NCBI RefSeq assembly: GCF_014651595.1
Contig: NZ_BMXE01000001.1
Coordinates: 1 to 64,000, forward strand
DNA from: Pseudovibrio japonicus
GTDB taxonomy: Bacteria; Pseudomonadota; Alphaproteobacteria; Rhizobiales; Stappiaceae
Reading direction: 5' to 3'
DNA length: 64,000 nucleotides
The notes below the pieces were generated by a model. It ran no database searches. It worked only from the letters and a program-made list of their open reading frames with translations, and had not been told where the DNA came from. Below, piece by piece: positions 37,385-45,712 of the stretch; the first letter of the stretch is position 1, and the number at the start of each line of letters is the position of its first letter. The translations under genes were made by a program, and so were the position numbers.

Positions 37385-37984
37385 ATGAAGAAGACCATAG
37401 ATTTCATTTTTGACTTCGCCAGCCCTAATGCCTATTTTTCATACAAGGTCCTTCCGGCGATCCTTGAACGCACCAGCACAAACCTGAACATCATTCCCTG
37501 CCTTTTGGGCGGCATATTCAAGGCCACGGGCAACAGATCTCCCATGATAGCGTTCGGCGGGGTCAAAGGAAAACTGGATTATGAGCGTGTTGAGATGGGA
37601 CGTTTCATCAAAAAACATGGGCTTTCAGAGTTCAAATTCAACCCGAATTTCCCAGTGAACACCCTCCTCCTGATGCGGGGAGCAATAGCGGCAGAAATGG
37701 ATGGCCGTCTGGCAGAATATGTCGAGGCCGGTATGAAACATATGTGGGAGGATGGGTTAAAGATGGACGACCCAAACGTCTTTGTCACAGCAATGACCGA
37801 TGCCGGGTTGGATGGGGCACACTTGCTGGAACAGAGCCAAAACCCGGAAGTGAAGGCCAAACTGGTCTCGAACACCGAAGCCGCAGTTGATCGCGGCGCC
37901 TTTGGCGTGCCCACGTTTTATATTGGTGACGAGATGTTCTTCGGCAAAGATCGTCTTAATCAGGTCGAAGAAGAGCTATATTAG
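37385..37984 (+). CDS. DsbA-fold HCCA-isomerase-like protein (kappa-GST family)
   Basis: A 199-residue thioredoxin-fold protein of the 2-hydroxychromene-2-carboxylate isomerase family. It has FDFASPNAYFSYKVLPAILE (glutathione-binding Ser region), the inserted helical domain, and the cis-Pro motif GAFGVPTFYIGDEMFFGKDRL. The family takes part in naphthalene-type aromatic degradation using glutathione. Here the partner is an SDR, so the true substrate is open. The stop lies 253 bases before repeat R2. Confidence 0.85.
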   Translation: MKKTIDFIFDFASPNAYFSYKVLPAILERTSTNLNIIPCLLGGIFKATGNRSPMIAFGGVKGKLDYERVEMGRFIKKHGLSEFKFNPNFPVNTLLLMRGAIAAEMDGRLAEYVEAGMKHMWEDGLKMDDPNVFVTAMTDAGLDGAHLLEQSQNPEVKAKLVSNTEAAVDRGAFGVPTFYIGDEMFFGKDRLNQVEEELY

Positions 37985-38238
37985 ACTGGTCACGATTAGC
38001 CTGAAATCGAGCCTATTGCAGACATTTATAAGTGCAGGAACCTTCGCGTGTGCAGCAAGTCGTAAGTCGCCTTAAGCTGACATCCTCTTCTTCGCATTAT
38101 CGTTCAGTTCGCAAAACCAAAATGTCTCGTTTTCTCTTTTTCTCAACCTGTCACGTCGGCAGCGAATTCCATAGCGAAGTCCAGTATTAATAAATTTCCA
38201 TCTCTGGTGGAGGTCTTTGACTTTTTAAATTGCATTTT
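37985..38238. other. Non-coding stretch, nothing recognised
   Basis: No frame with conserved features; the stretch ends at repeat R2. Confidence 0.4.
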
Positions 38239-38336
38239 AAGAAACATTATTGCGCAAAGGTCGGACTAGTTTCTTTAGATCCCCAAAATTGAGAGAGAAG
38301 ATACAACGATAGGCGCGAAACAAGCTCAAATAAGCC
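38239..38336. repeat. Repeat R2, copy 1
   Basis: About 97 bases beginning AAGAAACATT and including GCGCAAAGGTCGGACTAG recur at 41857-41954 with few differences, in the same orientation. The AAGAAACATT 10-mer also occurs at 36464-36473 at the end of the nrdJ 3' flank. Confidence 0.8.
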
Positions 38337-38389
38337 TTTAGCTGCCATATAGCGGCGCATAGGCATTCGCAGGTGCTGCGTATTGCAGT

Positions 38390-38509
38390 ATGACCAAACC
38401 AGACATTCGTGCTTGGCATAGGCCTCACCTGTTGGAACGTATTTTTGCTTTCCCGAACCAGTTCAGCCTTCTGGCACAGCGCAAGCCTGATTACCAAAAA
38501 CTGCGGTAG
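38390..38509 (+). CDS. Very small ORF or gene remnant ahead of a terminator
   Basis: A 39-codon frame (MTKPDIRAWHRPHLLERIF...) with no recognisable family. No ribosome-binding site is seen. Its only support is the well-formed plus-strand terminator 13 bases later. It may be the tail of a lost gene. Confidence 0.2.
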   Translation: MTKPDIRAWHRPHLLERIFAFPNQFSLLAQRKPDYQKLR

Positions 38510-38521
38510 GGAAAACTGGAG

Positions 38522-38545
38522 GGTGCTTCTTACAGCACCTTTTTT
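38522..38545 (+). terminator. Terminator on the plus strand, upstream gene missing
   Basis: GGTGCT and AGCACC with the loop TCTTAC, followed by six T residues. No intact plus-strand gene ends here. Confidence 0.75.
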
Positions 38546-38584
38546 GCCCCGGTTCAACATATCCTCATACGCTAGGCCGTTTGC

Positions 38585-40126
38585 TTAGACAGGCTGCTTG
38601 GTGCACTCGCTTTCCAAATCATCCTGAAAAGTCTCAATCAGCTTGTGTTTCAATATTTTTCCGGTTGAAGCTGCTGGCAAAGCCATGGTGAAAACAATTT
38701 GCGCAGGATGTTTATAGGGGGCTAGGCGGGACATCAGATGTTCCTTCAAGGCGAACTTGCTGATGCTCTCAAGGTCGGCCACCTGTGCGAAGGCAAGAAC
38801 TTCTTCGTTTCCGCCTTCGAGCTTTCTGCCCACAACGGCAGCCTGTATGATTGCCGGATGGTCATTGAGCGCCGCCTCAACCTCTGGCGGGTAAATGTTA
38901 AAGCCACCAGAGATGATGAGCTCCTTGCATCGTCCCACAACTTCCAGATTACCGTCTTCGTCAAACCGTCCCAAATCGCCTGTATGCAAGAAACCATCTG
39001 CCCTGTGCACTTTTGCAGTCTCCGCTGGGTTTTTGTAGTACCCCTTCATCACGTGAGGTCCGCGGACAAGAATTTCGCCAACTCCCTCTTGCAAATCGTC
39101 CTGGTCAGGAGCAGAGACGACTTTTGCCTCTGTCCCATCAAGCGGTTTACCGGTGCTGATGTTCGGGTTGCCGATCTCAAAACTGGTCGTCGAAATGCCT
39201 GCAGTCGTCTCGGTCATACCATAGCCGTTCTGCACGGCTACGCCATAAAACGCCTCGGCACGACGCTTCCAAGCAGGATCCAGCGGTGCGGCACCTGACG
39301 AGACATAACGCAGCTGAGGCGCTTTGAGCTTATCGAGACCCTTTTCCCGCACAAACTCCATCAAAAGCGCATGCATCTGCGGAACCGCGGGCAAAACTGT
39401 TACGCCGCTCTTGAGTGCTTCATAGAGGCTTTCTGCCGTAAAGCGGGTTTGTAATTGTAAGCCTGCCCCAACCGATAATGAGGCAAGCAGCGCTGAGGCA
39501 AGCCCGAAAATGTGCGAAAAGGGCAGCGCGCAATAAACCAGGTCTTCCACCTTTAATGATCTCACCGTAGCTGAAGCATTTGCCGCGAAGAGCAAGTTTG
39601 CGTGGGTGATCATCACCCCCTTGGGGTCCCCTGTCGTACCGGTTGTATACATGAGCACAGCTACCTGCTCTGCCGCCGATGGACTGGTAGGCTCCACTTC
39701 GCAAGGCCGAGCGTCACTAATAGATACGGAGCCGAAACCTCCTGTCGCCGGATTTGCTCCAAGACGTGCCGCGTGTTGCACAGCGTTGAGGGAGACACCG
39801 TCTGTTGTCACAATCGTCCGCACGGCGGCATGTTTGGCAATTCGATCAAGTTCCAGGGCTGACATTCTGGCGTTTGAAGGGATTGCCCAAGCATCAAGGC
39901 GACTACAGGCAAACAGAAAGGCGATCATCTCTACCGAGTTTTCGCCGATTATCATCACTCGGTCCCCTGCCCTCACATCAAAGCGAACAAGCGCGGCTTG
40001 AGCCTGATCGACCGCCTGCATGAGCTCATGATAGGTCAGAGGGCGCCCATTAGGGTCGATCAGCGCAAGGCTTTGGGGAGTTATTTGAGAGCTTACCTGC
40101 AGCATTTCGTGGATGCGGTTCATCAA
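38585..40126 (-). CDS. AMP-dependent acyl-CoA synthetase / ligase (class I adenylate-forming)
   Basis: A 513-residue enzyme activating a carboxylic acid as acyl-AMP and then the CoA thioester. Motifs are the P-loop-like YTTGTTGDPKGVMITH, VQNGYGMTETT, the hinge region GDLGRFDEDGNLEVVGRCKELIISGG and the C-terminal Lys in PAASTGKILKHKL. It is of the FadD/4-coumarate ligase-like length. It lies downstream of the amidase gene on the same strand, but 366 bases away. Substrate not predictable. Confidence 0.88.
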   Translation of the reverse strand: MMNRIHEMLQVSSQITPQSLALIDPNGRPLTYHELMQAVDQAQAALVRFDVRAGDRVMIIGENSVEMIAFLFACSRLDAWAIPSNARMSALELDRIAKHAAVRTIVTTDGVSLNAVQHAARLGANPATGGFGSVSISDARPCEVEPTSPSAAEQVAVLMYTTGTTGDPKGVMITHANLLFAANASATVRSLKVEDLVYCALPFSHIFGLASALLASLSVGAGLQLQTRFTAESLYEALKSGVTVLPAVPQMHALLMEFVREKGLDKLKAPQLRYVSSGAAPLDPAWKRRAEAFYGVAVQNGYGMTETTAGISTTSFEIGNPNISTGKPLDGTEAKVVSAPDQDDLQEGVGEILVRGPHVMKGYYKNPAETAKVHRADGFLHTGDLGRFDEDGNLEVVGRCKELIISGGFNIYPPEVEAALNDHPAIIQAAVVGRKLEGGNEEVLAFAQVADLESISKFALKEHLMSRLAPYKHPAQIVFTMALPAASTGKILKHKLIETFQDDLESECTKQPV

Positions 40127-40492
40127 ATATCTCCCCTTTGTGAGCGCCGCACCTTATTTGACTGAATTTGCAGCGTTTGGCTCCATTTGAAAAACAAACA
40201 CTGACCGAGGCATCTGTCAATAATTGTAAAGGCCAAACACTCCACAATTCAAAAGCCAGCTTTGTGAAGTTCATTCAATGACGGCGCACACCAACTTATT
40301 TCTTAGTTGCTACGCAGCATTCATGAAGATCCCAAGTTCATTGGCCAGCCCAAACTGCATACTCTATGACTTCGCGGGGAAAGAAAAGCCTTTAAGGCGG
40401 ACAAATGAGTTCGGGGCCTTTTTCGGAGCGACGTCACCAAAATCAATCAACTTAACAATGCCTGTCAAAGGTTGGGTGACGAGGACGAAGCT
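40127..40492. other. Gap between amidase and acyl-CoA synthetase, no gene seen
   Basis: No supported frame. The promoter of the acyl-CoA synthetase gene is probably here, but I could not assign hexamers. Confidence 0.35.
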
Positions 40493-41437
40493 TCAATCAA
40501 AAACGATGCGCGGAAAGTAGAACGACACCACCCAGTTAGGCATATCGACAATTTCTGAAATACGGAGATCACCGCAGGTCGAGCAGAGCATGTAAGCGTC
40601 AACTGGATTTAGGTTATGCCTGCTACTCAACAAGTCGATCATATTCGAGACCGCTGCTTTCGCCCCAGCCATCAGGTCTTCTCCAATGCCGGTCGTTACA
40701 TCATACCCTTTTGAATCGAGGTGACGTGTCACCGGACCCTGAGTGGTAAAGCGAGGCATCGTCAAAGGTGTTTGCTTGATCAGGTCCAGTTTAACCGTAA
40801 CATCCATCTGACTTTCAATGGCCGTGCCGCATACCTCTCCGTCGCCTTGTGCCGCGTGCGTGTCTCCTATAGAGAACAACCCGCCCGCGACCTGAACCGG
40901 AAGATATAACTCTGAACCAACGGATAGATCCCGAATATCTAAGTTCCCCCCCACGGCACGAGGCGGCACCACAGAATGTAAGCCCGGCTCAGCAAGAGCA
41001 AGTCCGATCGTTCCCGCAAATGGTTTGAGAGGCACTGCCCCTTGCGCCCCAAATGCTGCCGGCGTCATGGTATGCGGATCGTAACTCCATAGGGTGAGAG
41101 CCGGGTCTTTGAACTGGTCGGCAAGCAGTCCAAAACCGGGAATATTAGCAGTCCATCCGAAACCCGAAGGCTTGAAGTGCTGAATGGTTACTTTGACGAT
41201 GTCTCCCGGTTCGGCCCCATCAATGAAGATAGGGCCAGTAACTGGGTTGATGCGTTCAAAGTTTAACTGAGGAATATCCGCGGCGGTGCTATCTCTGGTT
41301 ACCTGCCCTGCAGAACAGTCCATACAAATAAACTCAAGAGAACTTCCTGGAGCAACTCTCTCAACAGGTGCAATTGAATTGTCCCACCCAAAATGATGTT
41401 GGTGTCGGTGGATGGTATAATTTGGAGCATTACACAT
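40493..41437 (-). CDS. Acetamidase/formamidase-family amidohydrolase
   Basis: A 314-residue FmdA/AmdA-family protein, hydrolysing short amides to acid and ammonia. Seen are the N-terminal HHFGWDNSIAPVERVAPGSSLEFICMD pattern (split here by the length limit of notes), EPGDIVKVTIQ, FSIGDTHAAQGDGEVCGTAIE and the C-terminal AYMLCSTCGDLRISEIVD. It lies 11 bases downstream of a fragment of an ABC substrate-binding protein, a usual partner of such amidases, but that transporter gene is destroyed. Confidence 0.9.
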   Translation of the reverse strand: MCNAPNYTIHRHQHHFGWDNSIAPVERVAPGSSLEFICMDCSAGQVTRDSTAADIPQLNFERINPVTGPIFIDGAEPGDIVKVTIQHFKPSGFGWTANIPGFGLLADQFKDPALTLWSYDPHTMTPAAFGAQGAVPLKPFAGTIGLALAEPGLHSVVPPRAVGGNLDIRDLSVGSELYLPVQVAGGLFSIGDTHAAQGDGEVCGTAIESQMDVTVKLDLIKQTPLTMPRFTTQGPVTRHLDSKGYDVTTGIGEDLMAGAKAAVSNMIDLLSSRHNLNPVDAYMLCSTCGDLRISEIVDMPNWVVSFYFPRIVFD

Positions 41438-41448
41438 ATTGGCCGCCT

Positions 41449-41646
41449 TTAATTAGCTTCGTTGAGATAGACGTAATCGTAGTAGACAGGGTCTCCAGAT
41501 TTGCCGTCAAGACCCTCCAGTTTTACTGAGCGATTGGTGAAATGTTGCACATTGAATATTGGCACCCATAGGGCATCTTCCTGAAATGCCAAGAAGGTTT
41601 CGCGCCACCTCATTAACGCGTGTTCCCGCCTGAACAAGAGCCAAGA
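41449..41646 (-). pseudogene. C-terminal remnant of an ABC-transporter peptide-type substrate-binding protein
   Basis: The frame encodes about 65 residues ending LVYYDYVYLNEAN-like (VYYDYVYLNEAN), with WRETFLAFQEDALWVPIFNVQHF. This resembles the end of SBP family 5 proteins. A TGA at 41647-41649 and repeat sequence replace everything upstream. The fragment was probably cut by the rearrangement that brought in R1 and R2. Confidence 0.55.
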
Positions 41647-41770
41647 TCAGGGGAGGTTTGGGCCGTTATATGGGGGTACCAACATAATCCGGAGGTGCAA
41701 AACACTTTCAGATACCTTGTAATTGCAGGTAGTTAGATAGTCCCAAGTGTACTGAACGGGTCTTTTTACA

Positions 41771-41856
41771 GTCGGTTGTTGATTACCCCCTGAGGGTGAA
41801 CTTCTTGGCGGATTCTTGACCCTAAGTACCCCACATAATGGCTCTGAAACACTTCG
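41771..41856. repeat. Repeat R1, diverged copy
   Basis: Matches the nrdJ 3' flank at 36348-36443, with the first 21 bases identical. The hairpin arms are damaged (CCCCCTGAGGG..GGCGG, and GGCTCTGAAACACTTCGAGAAACATT). Here it is fused directly to R2. Confidence 0.8.
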
Positions 41857-41954
41857 AGAAACATTGCTGCGCAAAGGTCGGACTAGTTTCTTTAGATCCC
41901 GAAAATTGAAAGAGAAGATACAGCGATACGCGAGAAACAAGCTCTAATGAGCCC
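41857..41954. repeat. Repeat R2, copy 2
   Basis: Nearly the same as 38239-38336, including GCAAAGGTCGGACTAGTTTC and the run to AAACAAGCTC. The 3.5 kb between the two R2 copies holds the acyl-CoA synthetase, the amidase and the SBP remnant. Confidence 0.8.
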
Positions 41955-42010
41955 ATTCGGGGCATTCCTATTCCCGTGTACCTTCACATTGCAGAATGTC
42001 AGGGATGCCC

Positions 42011-42094
42011 TCAGCGCTCGTTAGCATCTTCTTCGGGCACCAAACGAATTTTTGCACGTGGCGGCGGATTCGATACGTTTTGAGGAGGCCCCAT
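42011..42094 (-). pseudogene. Possible N-terminal remnant of a carboxymuconolactone-decarboxylase-like gene
   Basis: A 27-codon frame containing RAKIRLVPEEDANER, a pattern resembling the N-terminus of AhpD/CMD-family proteins, then a stop. It is short and could be chance. It lies just upstream of, and divergent from, the flavin monooxygenase. Confidence 0.25.
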
Positions 42095-42224
42095 TTACAC
42101 TTTCTAAGCTGCGGCTGAAAGTACTTACCTTGCGTTCATAATGCGTTAGAATCCATTCAGGAAATTAGTAGGTAGAAGCAAACGACACGGCGGCGCTGCA
42201 TAGAAGACAACAAGAAAGTGCTTG

Positions 42225-43853
42225 ATGATGGTGTCAGACAACTTCAAACGCTGCGATGTCTTGGTAGCCGGTGGCCGCACCACCGGATTGATGCTGGCAA
42301 TCCGCTTGCGGCGTCAGGGGCTCTCGGTACGGATTATAGACAGTTCTCCCGGCATCGATCCACATTCACGTGCGACGGTGTTACATTCGCGCTCGTTAGA
42401 GCTCATGGAAAATTTGGGCATCTCAAAAGAGATCGTCACCAATGGTCAGCAGCTTCGCGGAATGCGATTGTTTGAGGAAGGTCAACTTGTTCTGGAGACC
42501 GCAAATCCGCCTGTCGACTCACCATTTCCCTTTGCAACTGCATATTCCCAAAAGCGGATTGAGCACTTGCTTGAGAAAAAGCTAAGAGATTTGGGTGTCA
42601 ACGTTGAACGCAGCACAAACCTGTTTGCCTTAGAGCAGGACGCCACCTCCGTTCGGGTGCGTCTCAGAGATCCAGATGGTAGTGAATGCCGAGCCGAAGC
42701 CTCCTGGTTGGTCGGGTGCGATGGTGCGCACAGTACCACTCGACATCTTCTTGGTATTGAGTTTCCAGGGTGGCAAAGCCGTTATCCCTACATTCTTGCC
42801 GACGTCATAATTGAAAACGACGATCCCGCGCATGCATATTTTTCTTTCTTGCATCGGGACGGACCCCTCTATTTTTTCATCTTGGATGCTGGGCGTCGCC
42901 AGGTCGTAGCAAGTTTGCCGCAAGCATACTCGGCAGATGGAACCCCGAGTTTGGCTGAAGTGCAGGCGCTGGTAGACAGGCGGTCTGGAGGCAACTATCG
43001 TTTGCGCGATGCCCGGTGGCTCAATTACTTTCGCATTGGGTATCGCCTTGCAGACCGTTTTCGACAGGGACGTGTTTTTCTTGCCGGTGATGCGGCCCAT
43101 ATCAACTCCCTTGTCGGTGGCCACGGCATGAACACAGGCATACAAGATGCCTGCAACTTAGCCTGGAAACTGGCGCTCGCCAGTAAAGGGTTGGTCTCAG
43201 ACGCCCTCCTCGATAGTTATGAAGCCGAGAGACGGCCAGTTGCCGAAAAGATGATCGCAGGCACACGCGATTTGACCGAGCCCAATGACTCTTATCGCTT
43301 CATGACAAAGGCTCAGAAAGAAACCCTTATTAAGGGCTTTCAGATGAACCCTGACGATTTAATGAGCTTCTATCGCAACTTTGAAGAACTGGATCTCGAT
43401 TATAGTGCCAGCCCGCTCAGCCGGGATGACAGCTCAGGCCTTTCCCGTCAGGTTAAGCCCGGTTCAGAAGCACGCAATGTGGAAGGATTGACATACGAAG
43501 GCCAGACCTGCGATCTCTTCTCACTGCTAGGAGGGCCAAATCACGCATTATTTTTATTCGCCGGAGAGTTAGGGGACGGCGACACTACGGCGCTTCTATC
43601 GAAGTGGACGAAGAGATTACCTTGGATTGAAAAGTATCTGGTTTCCATCGGTAAAGGCCGGAGGAACCTGCCAAAGGATTTCAGGCTGCTGTACGACCCG
43701 CAAGCACAATTCACCCAACGGTACGGCATGCTGGATGGCGGTCTCTATCTGATCCGTCCAGATGGTTATATCTCTTACCGCACGTCTAAAGCCAAAGGGG
43801 TGGGCAACTACCTGGCTGAGGTGATGCAGGCCTGTATAAGCCGCCCCCAATGA
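42225..43853 (+). CDS. FAD-dependent class A aromatic-ring-type monooxygenase
   Basis: A 542-residue flavoprotein of the PheA/MhpA/TetX superfamily that would hydroxylate an aromatic or polyketide-like substrate with NAD(P)H and O2. The DG motif is seen in WLVGCDGAHSTTR and the GD motif in FLAGDAAHINSLVGGHGMN, followed by the thioredoxin-like C-terminal domain. The dinucleotide motif is unusual: VAGGRTTGLML, with Arg at the second Gly of GxGxxG. Three start choices (TTG 42222, ATG 42225, ATG 42228) are tied. An IS3 remnant follows 40 bases after the stop. Other partners are missing. Confidence 0.87.
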   Translation: MMVSDNFKRCDVLVAGGRTTGLMLAIRLRRQGLSVRIIDSSPGIDPHSRATVLHSRSLELMENLGISKEIVTNGQQLRGMRLFEEGQLVLETANPPVDSPFPFATAYSQKRIEHLLEKKLRDLGVNVERSTNLFALEQDATSVRVRLRDPDGSECRAEASWLVGCDGAHSTTRHLLGIEFPGWQSRYPYILADVIIENDDPAHAYFSFLHRDGPLYFFILDAGRRQVVASLPQAYSADGTPSLAEVQALVDRRSGGNYRLRDARWLNYFRIGYRLADRFRQGRVFLAGDAAHINSLVGGHGMNTGIQDACNLAWKLALASKGLVSDALLDSYEAERRPVAEKMIAGTRDLTEPNDSYRFMTKAQKETLIKGFQMNPDDLMSFYRNFEELDLDYSASPLSRDDSSGLSRQVKPGSEARNVEGLTYEGQTCDLFSLLGGPNHALFLFAGELGDGDTTALLSKWTKRLPWIEKYLVSIGKGRRNLPKDFRLLYDPQAQFTQRYGMLDGGLYLIRPDGYISYRTSKAKGVGNYLAEVMQACISRPQ

Positions 43854-43893
43854 ACTGGTCCGCGTTTATGATTAGGAAAACGCAGAATCAGAC

Positions 43894-43979
43894 ATGGGAA
43901 ACAAGCGACCCAAACCAGAAAATTACGTGAGGTTGAAGTCCTGATTGAGCAAGGAATGCCGCGCATAGACGGGCAAAGG
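43894..43979 (+). mobile_element. IS3-family transposase OrfA fragment
   Basis: Starts MGNKRPKPE, then after a deletion or frameshift continues KLREVEVLIEQGMPRID. This is the N-terminus of the OrfA group that normally reads EEIVxKLRQVEVL. Only about 28 codons remain and there is no OrfB. Confidence 0.65.
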
Positions 43980-44042
43980 TCCTTGTTTTTTACTTGTCTG
44001 TAGTTTTGCCGTGTTGTCCAATCGCCGTCTTTGATGGCGACA

Positions 44043-44729
44043 TTATTTGATCAAATCCACCCCGAAGAAATACACCAATGCTGGAACCGGCAATACTGCA
44101 AGCGTAATTGTAAGCACAATATAAAAGTTAGAAAACAAGCGGCTTAATCCTGATAGGAAAAGTATCCCTCCTCCTCCTCCTATCACACTATTTCCTGGAA
44201 GGTTCAACAGTAAAGCTATTAAGATATACCGTCTGCTTAGCACCCAGTTTCCTATCCAGCTCGGCGCACTCTCCTGCAATAAGAGCAGACGTTCTTGCGG
44301 CGCTAAACCCTGCATCGATTTAACGAATTCTGCGGTTCGTTGCAGTCCAAGAGACTTCAGCAAGGTATATTTTAGTCGAGAGGAAAACGCCAAACCAACG
44401 AAATAGCTCGTTAGCAGGCCCAGAATAGTTGCAAGGTACACAAACGGTGCCGCCGAACTACCTTGTGTCGTTAAAATGAGTATGCCTACTTCTGCACCTG
44501 GAAAAAAAGGTATCGCCAGCAATACTGCGTATAAGACCAGAAGCAGAAGAATAGTTGAGCCGAACACCATCCCCGCCTGCAGGGTCGGCTGCTCCACATA
44601 GACATCAAGCAGGCTGGAAACAAAATAGTTGATCAAAACAACTACCCCGATCAGCACTCCCCAGCGCAAAAGTAGACTTAAGTACCTTGCTCTTTTCGAA
44701 CGTATTCCCTGAAGAAACTTACCAGCCAC
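44043..44729 (-). CDS. Multi-pass inner-membrane protein, possibly VTT/DedA-like
   Basis: A 228-residue protein with about five to six hydrophobic segments (around 20-40, 52-75, 78-115, 168-190 and 200-222). It has a basic N-terminus and the motifs AIPFFPGAEVGILIL and LLNLPGNSVIGGGGGI. The paired proline-glycine re-entrant style and position resemble the TVP38/TMEM64 (VTT) group, but I am not certain. It stands alone in a region of mobile-element debris. Confidence 0.6.
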   Translation of the reverse strand: MAGKFLQGIRSKRARYLSLLLRWGVLIGVVVLINYFVSSLLDVYVEQPTLQAGMVFGSTILLLLVLYAVLLAIPFFPGAEVGILILTTQGSSAAPFVYLATILGLLTSYFVGLAFSSRLKYTLLKSLGLQRTAEFVKSMQGLAPQERLLLLQESAPSWIGNWVLSRRYILIALLLNLPGNSVIGGGGGILFLSGLSRLFSNFYIVLTITLAVLPVPALVYFFGVDLIK

Positions 44730-44882
44730 TATTGGTCATACCTTCACAAATCAGCACTAAATAACTCATGGGACCTCGCAGATAATCAGAGGATAGTGTC
44801 GCCGAAATAACACTAAAAGGCCATACACAGTCTCGAGAACAGATTAGACACGGTCCTCCTGACGTAGGCCAAGCGTAAAACG

Positions 44883-45028
44883 CGATATTGTCAATTCTGG
44901 TGTATCAGCGTTTTCTTAAGCAGCTTTATTCTCGGATTCAGGTTGTTCGATACCGTCTTTGAAATTGATCCCTGTGATGACTTTGCCAAGATCGGCAGAG
45001 CCGAGTAGTTTTCGCCAGCTTCCTTTCG
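44883..45028 (-). mobile_element. C-terminal transposase fragment, IS256/mutator-like, cut by an IS6-type end
   Basis: On the minus strand the frame SWRKLLGSADLGKVITGINFKDGI..ENKAA ends at 44916. It resembles the C-terminal tail of mutator-type transposases, and GATACACCAGAATTGACAAT just behind it looks like such an element's end. The frame is interrupted at 45029, exactly where an IS6-type terminal repeat begins. Family assignment is tentative. Confidence 0.4.
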
Positions 45029-45610
45029 GGCTCTGTTGCAAGTTTGAAGCACTGCCTGCATGATCCTTACGTTGCGGGGGAATTGCGATGTCAGAATTCA
45101 AGTAGCGTCAGTTCCAGGGAGAGATCATTCATTGGGCTGTGAGGTGGTATTGCAAATATGGCATCAGCTACCGTGATCTTGAGGAAATGCTGAATGAGCG
45201 TGGCGTCAAAGTTGACCTTTCTAAAGATCAAGGGAAAGTGGTTCTATCAATATCGCGCGGCGGATGACTAGGGCAGAACCATCGATTTTTCTGTCGCCAA
45301 CCCGTAATTCCTCGCGGTTAAACGAGTTCTTGCCGAAACGCTAAATGGTTTTAAAGAGTGGGAAAAGCCTCGTATCACCAAAACTGACAAGGCTGCCACA
45401 TATGGTGTTGTTATTGGTGAGTTGAAACGCGAGGGCAAATGCCCGCCAGACACCATTCACCGACAGATCAAGTATGTCAACAATGTGATCGAAGCCGATC
45501 ACGGCAAGCTCATACGCGTCTTTAAACCAAATGCTTGGGTTCAAGTTGAGAGAGACGGCCTACACAACGCCGCCAAAGTATTGACGCAAAGGGAAGTCAA
45601 GTCATTATAG
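45029..45610 (+). mobile_element. Decayed IS6-family element
   Basis: GGCTCTGTTGCAAGTTTG at 45029-45046 fits the left terminal repeat of IS6-family elements. From 45088 the transposase can be followed in pieces: MSEFK, stop, QFQGEIIHWAVRWYCKYGISYRDLEEMLNERG. Then, after an internal deletion, come KGKWFYQYRAAD, stop, and finally EWEKPRITKTDKAATYGVVIGELKREGK, CPPDTIHRQIKYVNNVIEADHGKL. Several stops, a lost middle part and no right end make it inactive. Confidence 0.85.
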
Positions 45611-45712
45611 CTAAAAGTGGAGTAATACTTCAAAATATTGTCATTTTATTCTACGACAGTGCATCTTAAGGCTGAAGGCCGAAAAAATAATAAATAATAA
45701 ATGGACTAGCAG

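Noticed and set aside
38237-38560. Minus-strand frame in R2 sharing residues with the frame at 41647-41940
   Set aside because: The similarity reflects the duplicated DNA. Neither copy has a plausible start, and the frames diverge outside the repeat, so this is not evidence of a gene.
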